DNA of 64,000 bases from Hygrocybe punicea (Eukaryota; Basidiomycota; Agaricomycetes; Agaricales; Hygrophoraceae): assembly GCA_963556145.1 (NCBI GenBank), contig OY744464.1, positions 1,488,001 to 1,552,000 on the forward strand, given 5' to 3'. A program made the translations under genes and the position numbers. Of the stretch, positions 12,097 to 23,767 are shown one piece after another (the stretch's first letter is position 1; each line of letters opens with the position of its first letter). The notes below the pieces were generated by a model. That model had not been told where the DNA came from. It did no database searches and was given only the letters and a program-made list of their open reading frames with translations.

Positions 12097-14480
12097 ATGC
12101 ATACGTCAGCGCAACAAACCACAACTCCGTCAACAATGCCTCCTCCACCCAAGATTCGTGCCCAGACTACTGTCACTAATAAGCAGGTCAAAAAACCTCG
12201 AGGACAAAAGCAGAATACTCACCTGGAGTCGGAATCTGTGGCTCCACCGCTTGAATCTCTTAAGCCGGCTAGCAAAGTCCAAGCTACTGACACGTCAGCA
12301 GCTGGATCCCAAAACCAGCGTCCACGACGCGCCAATGCAAATCTTCACCCGGGGTTGCCTGATGTCAAGGTAACGAAGCCGCGAAGAACCTCTGCACAGG
12401 TCCTTGCCGACAAAATGGCAGCTCTCGCTAAAAAGAAAGAGAAGGAAGATGCTCTTGCTGCATCAAGGGAGGCAAGCATAAAAAGAGTAGCCGCAGTCGA
12501 AGATGGGATGGTTGTTGATGAAGAGAAAAGGACAGCTGAAGCAGCTCGGCCACCTGCAGGAAAGGTTACTAAAAATCTTGCTAAACGTTTACCCCCAGTA
12601 GTTGAGAACAACAAAGTCACCACGGAAACTGTCGACATGGACTTACTTACTGAAGACTCGGATCGCAATGTGCCAGCCCTTGTGTTTCCGAGCAGGGTGC
12701 TTGACCCTGATGAGCAATCCCAGGCGCTGATTACCCCAGAGAGGCTCGCCCTCCGTGTCCGTTATGAGGAGGAGGAGGAGACTGACGCGGGTGCTGGTAT
12801 GGGCCTTCAGGAGAATGGTACGTTATTACTCTGGACAGTGCAAACAAATACTGACGTGTACAGTACTCCTAGATCGGGACTCTGAAAGATTAGTCGATGT
12901 CGATTTTGAAATGGGTGAAGTGGCCAGCACGAAGAAAAAAGGCGTCAAGGCTGCGGCAGCCATTCCAATCGATAACGATGGACCAGCCAAGGTGAAGGAG
13001 AAGAAGGTTCACGTATCAAAGCAATCGCAAATCCAATCAGCACGATTAGTAAGGCCTCTCCTTAAAAGGAAACTTGAACATGAGGTCGACGAGCAAGTAT
13101 CCTGAATTGATTTACCTTGCGATTCCTGATGCATGCTTCAGTTCTGTGAAGAAAGTCAAACACGCAAACCCGGCAGGAATCCTCCCAAAATTCAAAAATA
13201 GTGCCGCAAAGGCACCTAACTTATGGGCTAAAGCTGTCACTCCTAGCCACTTCGATTCTGACCCTCCTCGCCAAACTGGCTCATTTGGAGGGAATGCCGA
13301 TGGTTATGACAGTGCTACCGACATGTATGGTGGCCTTATGGATGAGGATGAGACTGCAGAGGGGGCGGCACAGCCGGTTGTCAAAATGCTAAAAGGCATT
13401 CCAGTATGTATAACCATCTCCTGATTTCCGGTTGATGGGTTACTGAAACATATCATTCTTGTACTCGCAGTCCATTGCCAAAATCACAAGGGGTGCGCCT
13501 GCCATCAAAGTCGAGATGGAAGATGTCGCGCACTCCGGCAAGTCCAATACTCGGCTCTGTGCAAGCAACCTTCCGGTTGACATGAAGAACAATTGGGCCA
13601 ACAAGTTCTGTCCGCTCTGGCGCAACTTCCTCGGAACGCTCAATGACCCCTGGGATACCGACGACCCCACAATTAGAGCAGAAATGCAAATCTGCTTCGA
13701 CTCAATCTTCCCTAACAGTGAACAGGGTACAATTGAGCCGACTGATGTTTTCTTTTCAGTGGTTTGTCATTTGAGTCCTCGTATACTCTTACTAATCATG
13801 AATATAAAGGCTATGCAACGGTTTTATGACTGGAGGGCGAAATTTGCGAAGAAGGCTGTTAGCCTGCTTGCCGCCTTCTTTGAGGCTGAAGATGTTGCAT
13901 CAAAATCTTCTGAAGACAAAAAATGGCGTGCCGATTACGCCAAGTGGGCCCTTGGGCCTGGGCTTCCGTTTTTATATGTCAACGGAGACCCCTCAGTATG
14001 TTTTTTCACAAATCATACCCATGCTGATCTTGTACCGTGAATTTTTAGATTAAGCAGGACACATTTAAATCAGAGTTTATCCTCAAGCTTTTAGCCATGC
14101 ATCTTGCTGATACTGCGAGTGCACCGGAAGAATTTTTGGTGAATGAACCCCCACGTGCAGCACTGATATTATCACTCACGGCGGTGAGTATTTTTGACAG
14201 TAACTGACCCATGAGCTGACCTCATACCCAGCTCGAACGTGCTCTGAAATACATGATATCTGGGACATCAACATTTGGTAATGACAAAGCGGCAGATAAA
14301 TTCTCGGAAACAAACTGGTACCATTCAAGCAAGAAATACGCGGCCTATGTGGCAAAGATTGGCCCGAAAACATGGGCCCAGATAATGCAGGGTGCACATG
14401 GCACCAAGAACGCCAGGTCAACCAAGACAACAGCAATAGATGATGGCAACGAGTGTGCAGAAATATCAGAACTGGAGTGA
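12097..14480 (+). CDS. Plavaka-linked second protein, unknown function
   Basis: The protein starts MHTSAQQTTTPSTMPPPPKI and has a long Lys/Ala/Glu-rich, probably disordered and coiled N-terminal half (AALAKKKEKEDALAASREAS). After several short introns comes a conserved globular C-terminal part: WANKFCPLWRNFLGTLNDPW, RFYDWRAKFAKKAVSLLAAF, WALGPGLPFLYVNGDPS, SEFILKLLAMHLADTASAPE and SGTSTFGNDKAADKFSETNW. It ends AEISELE (TGA 14478-14480). I recognise the C-terminal part as a family repeated many times in Agaricomycete genomes but know no function. It lies inside the terminal repeats and shares the promoter region with the transposase, so it is probably an accessory transposition factor or a regulator. 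Its basic N-terminus would suit DNA binding. Exon boundaries are approximate. Confidence 0.7.
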
Positions 14481-14809
14481 AGTACATGATTTATCTCGAA
14501 AGCAAACTGCCACTCATATTTTTCGTAGAATTAGATTTCTTTTCAGCGAAGTCGGGGTGGCAGTGGCGAGTTTGCTTGCAAAATCGTGAGGGGCAGGAAC
14601 CTGGTTAGACTAGTATAGCATGGACACAATCGTATTGTATGCGAGCCGTTTTTGAAAAATATGATTCTATTTTTGAATCTACTACAGTACTGAGCATCTA
14701 CCGAAATACTACTGGAATTGATCTGATGCCCCTCTGGTCCAGTTGAGGGTCATCTGATTGTAGTCTGATGTGTCTGGTCCAGTGGGGGATCTACTGACAT
14801 ACCTGGGTG

Positions 14810-14889
14810 TCTGAACCTATCTGAACTGTCTGCCACAGACACTACCAGACGTCACCAGATCCTTCAGTGGAATTGCTGATTTGCTGATG
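14810..14889. repeat. right subterminal repeats and terminal inverted repeat of the Plavaka element
   Basis: CTGAACCTATCTGAACTGTCTG at 14811-14832 matches the left subterminal words. The inner motif CCAGATCCTTCAGTG ends at 14869, and the 16-bp terminal repeat TGCTGATTTGCTGATG lies at 14874-14889. Confidence 0.75.
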
Positions 14890-14996
14890 TGGCTCGTATT
14901 CGAACGTTGAGACACAGACAAGCATCAGGAAATTGGGGGGAGGCTGGTTTTTCCACGCTGAGTTGATAAGTGATCTTCATGTTGCAGGCAACTCAC

Positions 14997-16110
14997 CATG
15001 CTATACCTAGTTTTATCTATAGTTATAATGAGCCTGAAATTATTCCAGATAATGACCATTGACTACCGCATTGGCAAATATGTGTCAAGGTATATAATGT
15101 CTCTGCCAGAATTATACACGTTGACAATTACATGGCTAGGTCAATGCCAGCATGACAGTCATCTTCATCAGGAAATCAGTGGGAAAATGATATGTGATTA
15201 CAATCTCAGATCTGCCATATAATTTATGTCACACTTTATCATTATGATGACACCTTAATCAAGCCAGGTAATCCTAGGTGACAATGGTAGAAATACATCA
15301 TGTTAAGCATCTTGTCACTGGATGTGCCATTGGTTGCAAGTATGACACAGGTATGCCATTTATCTTGCAAGAGATAATTCCAGGTGTCCACGGTGAAAAA
15401 CCATCATGTAATTCAGGTTGTTACCAGATGGGCCATGGACCATAAGTATATACCATTTAGTTGGCAAAGGTTCCACTGGTGAAAAATCGTCAGGTGAATC
15501 AGATTGTTACTAGATGGGCCATGAACCACATGTTATATCATTCAGGGAATCAGTGGGAAAATGACAAAGCATTACAATAGCAGAGCTGCAATATAATTTG
15601 TATCATAGTTCATCAATATGACGACACCTTGATCAAGCTGGATAATCCCAGGCTACAATGGTAGAAACAAATCATGCTATGCATGTTGCCCTCAATGTGC
15701 CATTAGTTACAAGTATGTCACAGGTATGGCATTTATCTAGCAAGAGATAATTCCAGGTGTCAACTGTGAAAGAACATCACATTAATCAGATAGTTACTAG
15801 ATGGGTCATGAACCATAAGTGCATATCATTTAGCTGCCAATGGTGAAAAAATGTCATGTCAATCAGATTGTCACTGGATTCACCATATGTAGTTGGCAAA
15901 GGTACGGGTGGTGAAAAACTATCATGTCATTCAGGTTGTTACTGGATGCACCGTGAAGCTCACGTATATTATCATTTAGTTGGCAAAGGTTGTAATGGTG
16001 AAAACTTATACAGATTGTTATCTGATGCACCATTAACCACTTGATATATCATTCAGCTAGCAACAGATAGTCATGATGCTCATTCATCATCAAAGATAAT
16101 GCAGGTGCAT
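14997..16110. repeat. decayed tandem repeat field
   Basis: A unit of about 370 bp is repeated: text from about 15172 (GAAATCAGTGGGAAAATGA) recurs from about 15546, followed in both copies by ATATAATTT, GACACCTT.ATCAAGC and GCAAGAGATAATTCCAGGTGT. Shorter units around GTTACTAGATGGGCCATGAACC also recur every 90-100 bp. No gene is present. The leading part (15010-15120) is also found at 61.25 kb. Confidence 0.7.
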
Positions 16111-16308
16111 CATAGTGGATATATCAGTCAGGCGGACTTTCCACATCAGTGTCAGGAAAATTGATACTTGGAAACGATTGTTGTTTTGATTTCGCTACGG
16201 GGGTTAAGGACACATAGTTCTCATAGCAATCCAATAATAACACAAACATCGATGCGAAGGACAAGTTGGACAACAGGGTATCAAGAATGGTATGACGCTT
16301 TCTCACCA

Positions 16309-19300
16309 TCAGGACTGGGTGGGAACTTCAACAACCTCGAGTGCACCCTCAGCGAGTCTTTTGGCGAGTCTCCTCTCTTTGATGCAGGCAAGGGCACTAT
16401 TGGCCACCGGAGTCGGTTCCTTGTATGTGTGAGGGAAGATTTTTCTGTGTGGGAATTCAGTTTAAGTTTGAATAGAGCACAAAGAAAGCTTACCGATTCC
16501 ACCAATTAAGGAGGTCTTGAACCTCATCCTTTTCAGATGGTTCCTGGAGAAGGTCGAGAATGCTGTTGTAAAACGTTTCCGAGTCGGTGACTAGATCTGT
16601 GCGCGAAAATGTGCTGGAGGAGCACAACGCAAAGCGAACCTAGGTGACACCGTCAGTTGCAATTATATTCAGAAGCAAGAGACTCACCTGCGTAGTGATG
16701 TATGCCAAAGAGGCCTTTGTGACATTAGTCATACCGTGAATATAGGCATTCCCGGCTCTGGTTGCTTTTACTTCCTCCTGTTTGACGGAACTTGGTGACG
16801 TGAAAACATGCTTGAAGCCCTAACATAAACGTGTCAGGAGATGACAATGACAATGATATCAACATACCGTAATCAAGAGCTGACTCCGCAGGAGCCCATT
16901 CCAGGGGTCATCCGGATCGTACGCTAAATTGGCGTAGAGGAAAAGAGGCCATTGATCCCCACGGACCTGCATCTCACCACTCCGGAGCTTCTCTTTGATC
17001 CTGCGATGTGTTCAGAGTCATGTAAAAGGCAAAACATATAATTGATTGAGATACCCAGCTATAGACCAGTCTAAGCCTGCCGGACATAGCAACGCACCGG
17101 TCCTCTCATGATGGAAACCATGGACACTCTTGACCTTACGATTGATGGGAGGGTAGGGAATAGCACGGGTTACCCGCGGTTTTTGTACGGGTTTTTGTTA
17201 ATGAGGGTATAGCTGTTGATTTTGTGATCGAAATGCACTAATTTTTGTGTCAAACGGATAAGAACTGAGTGAGATATGGCCAATACAAGATATAGCATCC
17301 CATCACAACAACTGATCCTATACTACTCTGATCTTTCCAAAAAATCTTGAAAAATCCGAGTTTTTGGAGTTTTTCAAGATTTTTTGGAAAGATCAGAGTA
17401 GTATAGGATCAGTTGTTGTGATGGGATGCTATATCTTGTATTGGCCATATCTCACTCAGTTCTTATCCGTTTGACACAAAAATTAGTGCATTTCGATCAC
17501 AAAATCAACAGCTATACCCTCATTAACAAAAACCCGTACAAAAACCGCGGGTAACCCGTGCTATTCCCTATGGGAGGGTCAAGTGTTTGTCCCGGCGGGG
17601 CGATCCAGTCGACAATGGCGCTCTTCAGCCCTTTCGTATCGTCAGCGCGAGCTCCATTTATACCACCGTCCACCTGCACAACTGCCCTCTTTTGGCTCCT
17701 TTTATATTTAATTATGGTAACGAGTTCTCCCATGTGCTCGCCTGTCAACACAACCCCTTTGCCCCCCTTTTGCTTTGGTGGAAAAGGTGACAAATACTCA
17801 ACTTTGACATCAGCGCTCCGATGATCCCCAGCATTACCTGTCCAAAAGATCGCCACAGTCTTTGCATCAACAGGCCCACATGGTCCGAAGAAGCGGTCGA
17901 GCTCTGTTCGAGCCATGCGGCCATCCCATCTTCCCCATTCATATTTTGGACCAAAGCGGACGCAGATATGTCGATGTCCTAGCTTCCTCCAAATATTTGG
18001 ATTTAATAAGAAATCACCAGGACGTTCTAATAGCTTTGTAAGTTTATATCATTATAAACAGTATTTGAACATCTAACCATATGAAGGGGGAGAAAAACTT
18101 GTCCAGTGACTTTCATGTGGTAAAGAATGCACAGGATCCCATGCTGGATCAGTCTCGACGTTGCCATTCCCTACCACATCCAGAGGGGGAGTCTGTTGGC
18201 GTGTGGGAGCAGCCTCAAGCCGGCGTGTCTGACGCCAAACTTCAAGTACACTGGGCTCTGGCATGCAACCATCTAAAAAACATCCTGTTGTCCTTATAAT
18301 GAATAAGGAATTAGTGCCATAACGTCCTAACAGGAGTGAAATTTACATGGAAATGACATCGACCCTTCTAACTGAAGACGTTTTGGCTGATCCTGCAAAA
18401 TAGGTACTGACTTGATCCAGGTTGCTACTTCTGACTTCACCCACATAACCCTTCATGAATCCATTGGTGACAAGGACCATTTCACCGATCAACGGATCCC
18501 GAGCATCACGCATAGTTTGAGGATGCAAAGCAGAAGATGACGACAATGAAATGAGATGGGTAGATTCACGATACGTCCGAAGGTACAACTCTGAAGAACG
18601 GACCTAGGAATGCAGGATCTAAGAAAATAACTCATTGTAAATGAAATCCTATCACCTCATCCCCCATCTTGTCCTCTGCGAAGGTGACATCCACTTTGCT
18701 TGCTAACACAATTATGCCATGTCATCCTTTCTCCCTTCCTTCGCAGACCTCGACACTATCTCCTACTTGGAAATACCGACACAGGTCATCAATAGAGAAG
18801 GATTGGTGGTTCTGCTCTGGGCTGACACTTTCCAAGGTCTGTTTTGAAGTTGAAAGGAGGTCGATCGTCGCACTCCATTTGCTGAGATCCAACGTGATAA
18901 TCTGGCCCAGTAGCTGTCGTAAAGATCCATGCAAAACCTTGACCTTGTCTCCTGGCGACCACAGAGTCATCACACTTGCTTTCCGGATCGAAGTTGAAAT
19001 CTGGACACGAAGAGGAGGGTAATTGGCATGACAGAAGGGAATCATTTCACTAAAAGCCAGGCTTGCCTCCACCACAAGCTGTGTTGGAGCAAATGGCTGC
19101 GCAAGCAGACCATTATGGAAAGTAGCAGAATTGACAGTGGACGTAACGATGCCATCAATGTCCGTGCATTGGGCCTGGCTGTGGTCGAAAACTCTAGCGG
19201 TGAATTTGAACATTCGCCGCTGCTTCTTGCTCATCGTTCGGTATTCAGGTGGGTAGTCGGCATCGGATTGGGGTATTCGTGGTATTAATAAAACAGTGGT

Positions 19301-20086
19301 AAAGCCATCTGGGCTTGCCTGCATGCTCGCAACGATGCCAAGATCGTTGAAATATCTTGCTAGCTTATTGCGGGTGGCTTTAATCCGTACCCAAGTGCCC
19401 ACTTGAAATTGATCTCGCCGCATCACGGCATCTGATAGGAAGCGGTGTTCTTCTGCGGGCAAGTACTGGGCATCGCATATCAATGCAAGTTCTCGGCATA
19501 CTTCATGGAGGACCACAATGTTGTCACAGCTTACGAAGAGGAAACCTGGCATTGTTGGCAAATGTGACACGTCTTTGATTTGTGTATACGTGGCCATATG
19601 TTCGCAAATGTCGTTCTCCAGACCAGACTGGAATTTGGTGCGTCAAGAATATTATATGCAACAAAAAACATCACGACTTACATGAACTTTTAGAATCCAA
19701 TAGTGTTGTGGTGTATCGTCTATCGTGACTAATTCAGTTGACTGTGCGGAATAACGTGCCGCTAAACGCTGCACAATTTGATAGTTGGCCCCGGCTTCAT
19801 GCTGAGGAGTGAGGAGTGACGACTCGGAAGTGACATGAAAATCCTGAGTGGTCAGATCCTCCCCGCATATCCATTCTGGGAACTTGTCAAAAAACACTGA
19901 GGTTACGAAACAAGGTGTGTTACCATCGATAGTTTCATCATCACCACTTTCCTCCGAGTCCTCCTGGTCTTCTTGATCCGCACCAGCTTCGGCTTCAAGG
20001 TCAAGGTACAGACCACACTTCGAAGGGGACTCAATGAGAACTCAAGCGAGACGGTTGGATGTACTCACTGCGCTCTTGAAAGGCAT
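16309..20086 (-). pseudogene. SPT5-like KOW protein joined to a fungal unknown domain, split by a MITE
   Basis: The reading starts near 20086 (MPFKSA), then an acidic stretch (CGLYLDLEAEAGADQEDQED). A central exon (19597-18722) has an NGN-like start (GFLFVSCDNIVVLHEVCREL) and KOW-like turns (WSPGDKVKVLHGSLRQLLGQ). Further KOW-like segments are IGEMVLVTNGFMKGYVGEV (18.5 kb) and VVLTGEHMGELVTIIKYKR (17.75 kb). At ...PPGQTLDPP a MITE (17154-17570) interrupts. If the MITE and one target copy are disregarded, the frame runs straight on into a different conserved domain: FHHERTGALLCPAGLDW, WPLFLYANLAYDPDDPWNGL, HVFTSPSSVKQEE and VTDSETFYNSILDLL. It ends VPTQS at TGA 16309-16311. SPT5 proteins contact RNA polymerase II during elongation; these short, variable relatives are an expanded fungal family of unknown role. 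With the MITE in place translation stops at 17512. Confidence 0.6.
17154..17570. mobile_element. 417-bp hAT-type MITE with near-perfect hairpin
   Basis: It begins TAGGGAATAGCACGGG and ends with the reverse complement. Essentially the whole length is one inverted repeat, with a short centre near 17355-17370. It is flanked by an exact 8-bp direct repeat TGGGAGGG (17146-17153 and 17571-17578), the target duplication size of hAT elements. The arms are almost identical, so insertion is recent. It lies inside an exon of the SPT5-like gene. Confidence 0.9.
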
Positions 20087-20238
20087 GTCGTCTTGATGGA
20101 AATGTAACTGTGATACGCAAACTTGAAGTTCAATCTAACAGGTGAACTATTTGAAAGACCAGAGAGGAAAGTTTATTGCGTAATACCGAGTCCCTTTTAT
20201 AGTGAATGCAAATGCAAATGTCACGTGACTGCAAGTTG

Positions 20239-20858
20239 CAGCGAGTATTGGAAACACAATTTCTAAATGGTGGCTGTGCATTTCTGAATAAGGAAGCTGC
20301 CGAGAACCCGAGGTTTGATGAGCATATTACATAAGATAGATGTAATCCATATATGGCTACACCACATGACTTAGCGTGACAGACAGTAAAATGACAATAG
20401 ATAATGGTTAAGGACAATAGAAAAACAGGTGTTGCAGAAAAAGATTTAGAGGGCACTTCAAAAGGGGTTGGTGTATTTAAAACCATGATTTTCTATGAGA
20501 TGAAGGAGGAGATAAGCATTCAGTTCCAATGTTACACAGCATGTCACAAAGCATCACACCAGCTTCTCTTGATTAAACTACTGACCTCCTCCTTCACCTC
20601 ATAGAAAATCATGGTTTTAAATACACCAACCCCTTTTGAAGTGCCCTCTAAATCTTTTTCTGCAACACCTGTTTTTCTATTGTCCTTAACCATTATCTAT
20701 TGTCATTTTACTGTCTGTCACGCTAAGTCATGTGGTGTAGCCATATATGGATTACATCTATCTTATGTAATATGCTCATCAAACCTCGGGTTCTCGGCAG
20801 CTTCCATAACCAGAGATGCACAGCCACCATTTAGAAATCGTGTTTTCAATACTCGCTG
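20239..20858. mobile_element. foldback element, arms about 278 bp
   Basis: The left arm (20239 to about 20515) and right arm (about 20581-20858) are inverted copies; both encode the same spurious frame beginning MVLNTPTPFEVPSKS on opposite strands. The inner 240 bp are nearly identical, while the outer 40 bp have diverged. The spacer is about 65 bp. I found no clean target duplication. It sits about 150 bp upstream of the SPT5-like start codon. Confidence 0.85.
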
Positions 20859-21098
20859 AAAATGGCTGTAAGCTTGCTCTTTGTTGACGGCGTCGCTGAG
20901 CATCGGTTGAGCAGGATAAAGCATTCATGGGAATATACGATGCTCATTTCATAACTATTGTACAATGCATTGATATAATGAGAAACGAGGGAGTTGTGGT
21001 TGTACTGCACCCTAGTGGAGTGATCACGATTTTCTATTGGGCATAAATAGATGAATCACTGGCACTGAATGAGACAGATTGAAATCTTACCCTTTGAT

Positions 21099-21642
21099 TC
21101 AGTCCAGGATCACACCTAGGTAATCCGCAATCTGTTGTCTTCGAACAGCTACTGTGGGAGCTGGGTTTGGGGGTAGCATCGGGAGACCAAGATTGTTTGC
21201 GGCTGCTATGCAGTTTGCGGCTGTGGCACCAAATCAGTATTTCCTGCTCATAGAAAGTACAATACATACTTGTAAATCCAATCAATTCCTCATGAGTCCT
21301 TGGTGCTGGTGCTTGGAGTAGGCCTTGGAGTCCTTGCAATGGGGCACTCCGACCAGCACTGGAATTTGCAAGGCGCATTGGCATCAAATGTTGGCTAACA
21401 GCATCTTCATGAGACATGCAATAATGCCATGTAAAAACATACACTCACGTTTGGTCAATCCTATCAACCGTGGCCTGGATGCCATCAATTTTGGTGCTTA
21501 GTTGTTTGATAAGGTCCGATAACTCTCGAATATTATCCCCAGGAGGTGGAATGTTTGGGATGAGCTCAACCTGAGTGATTACATCCCTAAGACCATTAGC
21601 AAGCCGATGGAAGTCGGGCTGGGGCTGAAGGACTTCAACCAT
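21099..21642 (-). CDS. small fungal protein, coiled N-terminus, unknown function
   Basis: There are three exons with two short GT-AG introns whose joins I checked in frame. Exon 1 is MVEVLQPQPDFHRLANGL to ...IDGIQATVDRIDQ, exon 2 has MRLANSSAGRSAPLQGLQGL, and exon 3 has NNLGLPMLPPNPAPTVAVRR and ends YLGVILD at TGA 21099-21101. Exon 1 looks like an amphipathic coil (LSDLIKQLSTKIDGIQATVD). The pattern of a coil followed by LGLP.LPPNP and a basic helix RRQQIADYLG recurs in small Agaricomycete proteins often seen near transposons. I know no function. Confidence 0.6.
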
Positions 21643-22784
21643 GATGGTAAAACGAACAAGGTGTGACTCACTCTCTTTTTGTCAGCCTTCTCAATTCAAC
21701 AACCGACACATTCCGACTCGGAGACCCTATAAGACAGGCCCGATACCAGTATCAGTGGACAATAGAATAAAAAATTAATAATATTTTTGAATGGAAAGAA
21801 ATAATCATATCAACACAAACAACATAAGTTATATTCAATGTGTCTAGGTGTTTATTTGTCAGGGATTGACTAGAGACTGTTGACTGTAGCAAGCATTTAC
21901 AGGAAAGCTGGGAGAGTGGAATCAAAAAAAAATCTGCCCTGCGGGGCGTGTTATAGTGTTTCCAAATAAATATCCCATGCAGTAACTAAGGAAAATTGGA
22001 GAAAATACTTTCCAAAGCCATCTTATTCTCAGAATTTTTCCAGAATATTCTCGAATGTATCTAAAGAGAAATTAAATAATCTAGTGAGAAAGTGACAAAA
22101 AGAAGTTATATTTTTGTGATACACTATGCAAATTTCCTGGTGTCTTCCTTTTCTATTCAAACTTAACCTGTTAGCTCTCTCAATGCAATAATGGTATGTT
22201 CTTCCCTGTGGCCTTATGCCCACACAAACAGTCTTCCTGTTTAATGATTGGACAAAATATTGTATTATTTAAAATCCCTTGCATTTATGAGAATTTTGAA
22301 AAGTACAAATGCATTTAATCAACACTGTCATTGCACCATTCAAGCACCATATTTTTGGGATCACTTCTGAGAGAGCTAGATTATTTTTCATCAGACTCTG
22401 TTGCTTTGACTCGGAAAGGAAGCTTATGTAAGCGATTTTTTTCAAACTCAGTATCAGAATCGCTATCGTCCACTGCTATTAGTAACGAGCCATAAGACAT
22501 AAGACACCCAATTGTAATTGGGATCTCCAAGGGCCTGTCTTTCGTGTAGGCACAGTTTCTATCGCGAGAATTAATATAGCAAATTCCGAGTTGATAGCAA
22601 ATTCCAAGTCGCTTTACGGAAATCCGTAGTTGTTACAGCTTATTTCACATACGTTCGCTGTCTGCCGCAGCATGGCTTCCAGGAGGAAGGTCGTGCTCAA
22701 CCCCAAGGTTGCACACAATCCGTGTCAATCGCTATTCATTCGCAGGCTTGGATCATCAATGAATCAAAATGCATAGCCATACGG
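21643..22784. other. gene-free, AT-rich
   Basis: No ORF with coding features, no terminal repeats and no recognisable RNA gene. AT-rich throughout, especially 21760-22120. Confidence 0.5.
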
Positions 22785-22821
22785 TTACAGTAGACGGTAA
22801 GAATATATGAATAACACGACT

Positions 22822-23430
22822 TCATAAAACTTCAACCTGCTCCCCAATCCGATATCCGGGAAGGCCGCTGTGGAAGGGTGAGGGGGATTTAGGTTTGGAA
22901 CTGACTGGCGACGAAGGTTGGGATGGAGAGGATCTGTAAGATGAAGATGTCTCATGGGATGAAGGGGATTTGTGGAATGAAGAGAAGTTATTGGTGTGAG
23001 TGACCGGCTCGCCGATGTCATCTTGGGAAGTCTCCAGTGACATTTTGAGGATTTCGTACTCCATTCAAAGTAGGACGAGTTTTTGTTTGATTAGCTTATC
23101 CTCCGTGACTCTCGTGGCGGCGCACATCCCACGAAATTCGGTCAGTTCATGCTGGATTGGCGGTGAAGGAGGTCGGGATGAATGGAAGTTGTGGGACGAA
23201 GGGAAGCCTTGTGGCCGGGCTGACTGAGTAACTGGCTGAGTGCTGGTGTTGGGTTTGTATTCTATCTGCAGCCCTGATTTGTTGATGATTTCGTAGTCCA
23301 TCCAAACAAGAATAAGCCTCTGCCTAACCAAGGTCTCCTCCGTAGCTCTCGTAGCGACACAAATCTGACGAAATTTAGAGAGCACTTCTTGCAAATGATG
23401 GTGCTGGGACCGGGGCCCCATAGTAAACAT
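22822..23430 (-). pseudogene. unknown protein with internal domain duplication and nonsense codon
   Basis: The N-terminal part contains LSKFRQICVATRATEETL and RLILVWMDYEIINKS. After a Pro/Ser-rich linker the same block recurs as LTEFRGMCAATRVTEDKL and KLVLL-stop-MEYEILKMS. The stop (TGA, 23065-23067) sits exactly where the first copy has Trp, so TGG has become TGA. A Ser/Pro-rich tail ends GYRIGEQVEVL. The two copies are also alike at DNA level, so this is a tandem duplication of about 250-300 bp within a gene. I do not recognise the family. Confidence 0.55.
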
Positions 23431-23767
23431 CCACTAAATAATTAAGTTAGCTAATCACGGAAGCACGCATTGAGTTACATACATGGAGATGATCTGTTAT
23501 GGGTGTATATTCCAGCTGAACCACTGGCCTCGGGACAGGTATGGACATGAAATTGTGATCCATGGCAGCTACTGTTGTCGTGGTGGAACTAAGGAAGGGG
23601 AAATTCCGAAAACTGTCACTTACACAATATTAATATATCATGATTGTTTGCCACAGCCAAATAGGCTCTTGATCCCTACGTGGGAAAATCGGGGATCGAT
23701 CTGATCAAAATACTCATCCATAACCATCCCACATCATGTGACAACAAAATTGCTGTAACCACCATAA

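Larger units (their letters stand above)
8561..14889. mobile_element. complete Plavaka (CACTA-like) DNA transposon, two divergent genes
   Basis: The element is bounded by a perfect 16-bp inverted repeat: CATCAGCAAATCAGCA at 8561-8576 and its reverse complement at 14874-14889. Inside are a CACTGA motif at both ends (8590 and, reversed, ending 14869) and short subterminal repeats of the type CTGAACCATCT. A 2-bp TG flanks both outer ends. An alternative reading uses the inner CACTG as terminus with GAA on both sides (8587-8589, 14870-14872). Contents are a Plavaka transposase (minus) and a divergent second gene (plus). No disabling mutation was seen in either gene, so the element may be active or recently active. 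Confidence 0.8.

Noticed and set aside
8587..14872. CACTGA ends with GAA target duplication as the only Plavaka boundary
   Set aside because: A longer perfect inverted repeat (16 bp) lies just outside on both sides, so the inner match is kept only as an alternative.
20130..20859. Pair of similar ORFs beginning MVLNTPTPFEVPSKS on opposite strands
   Set aside because: They are the two arms of the foldback element read on each strand, not genes.
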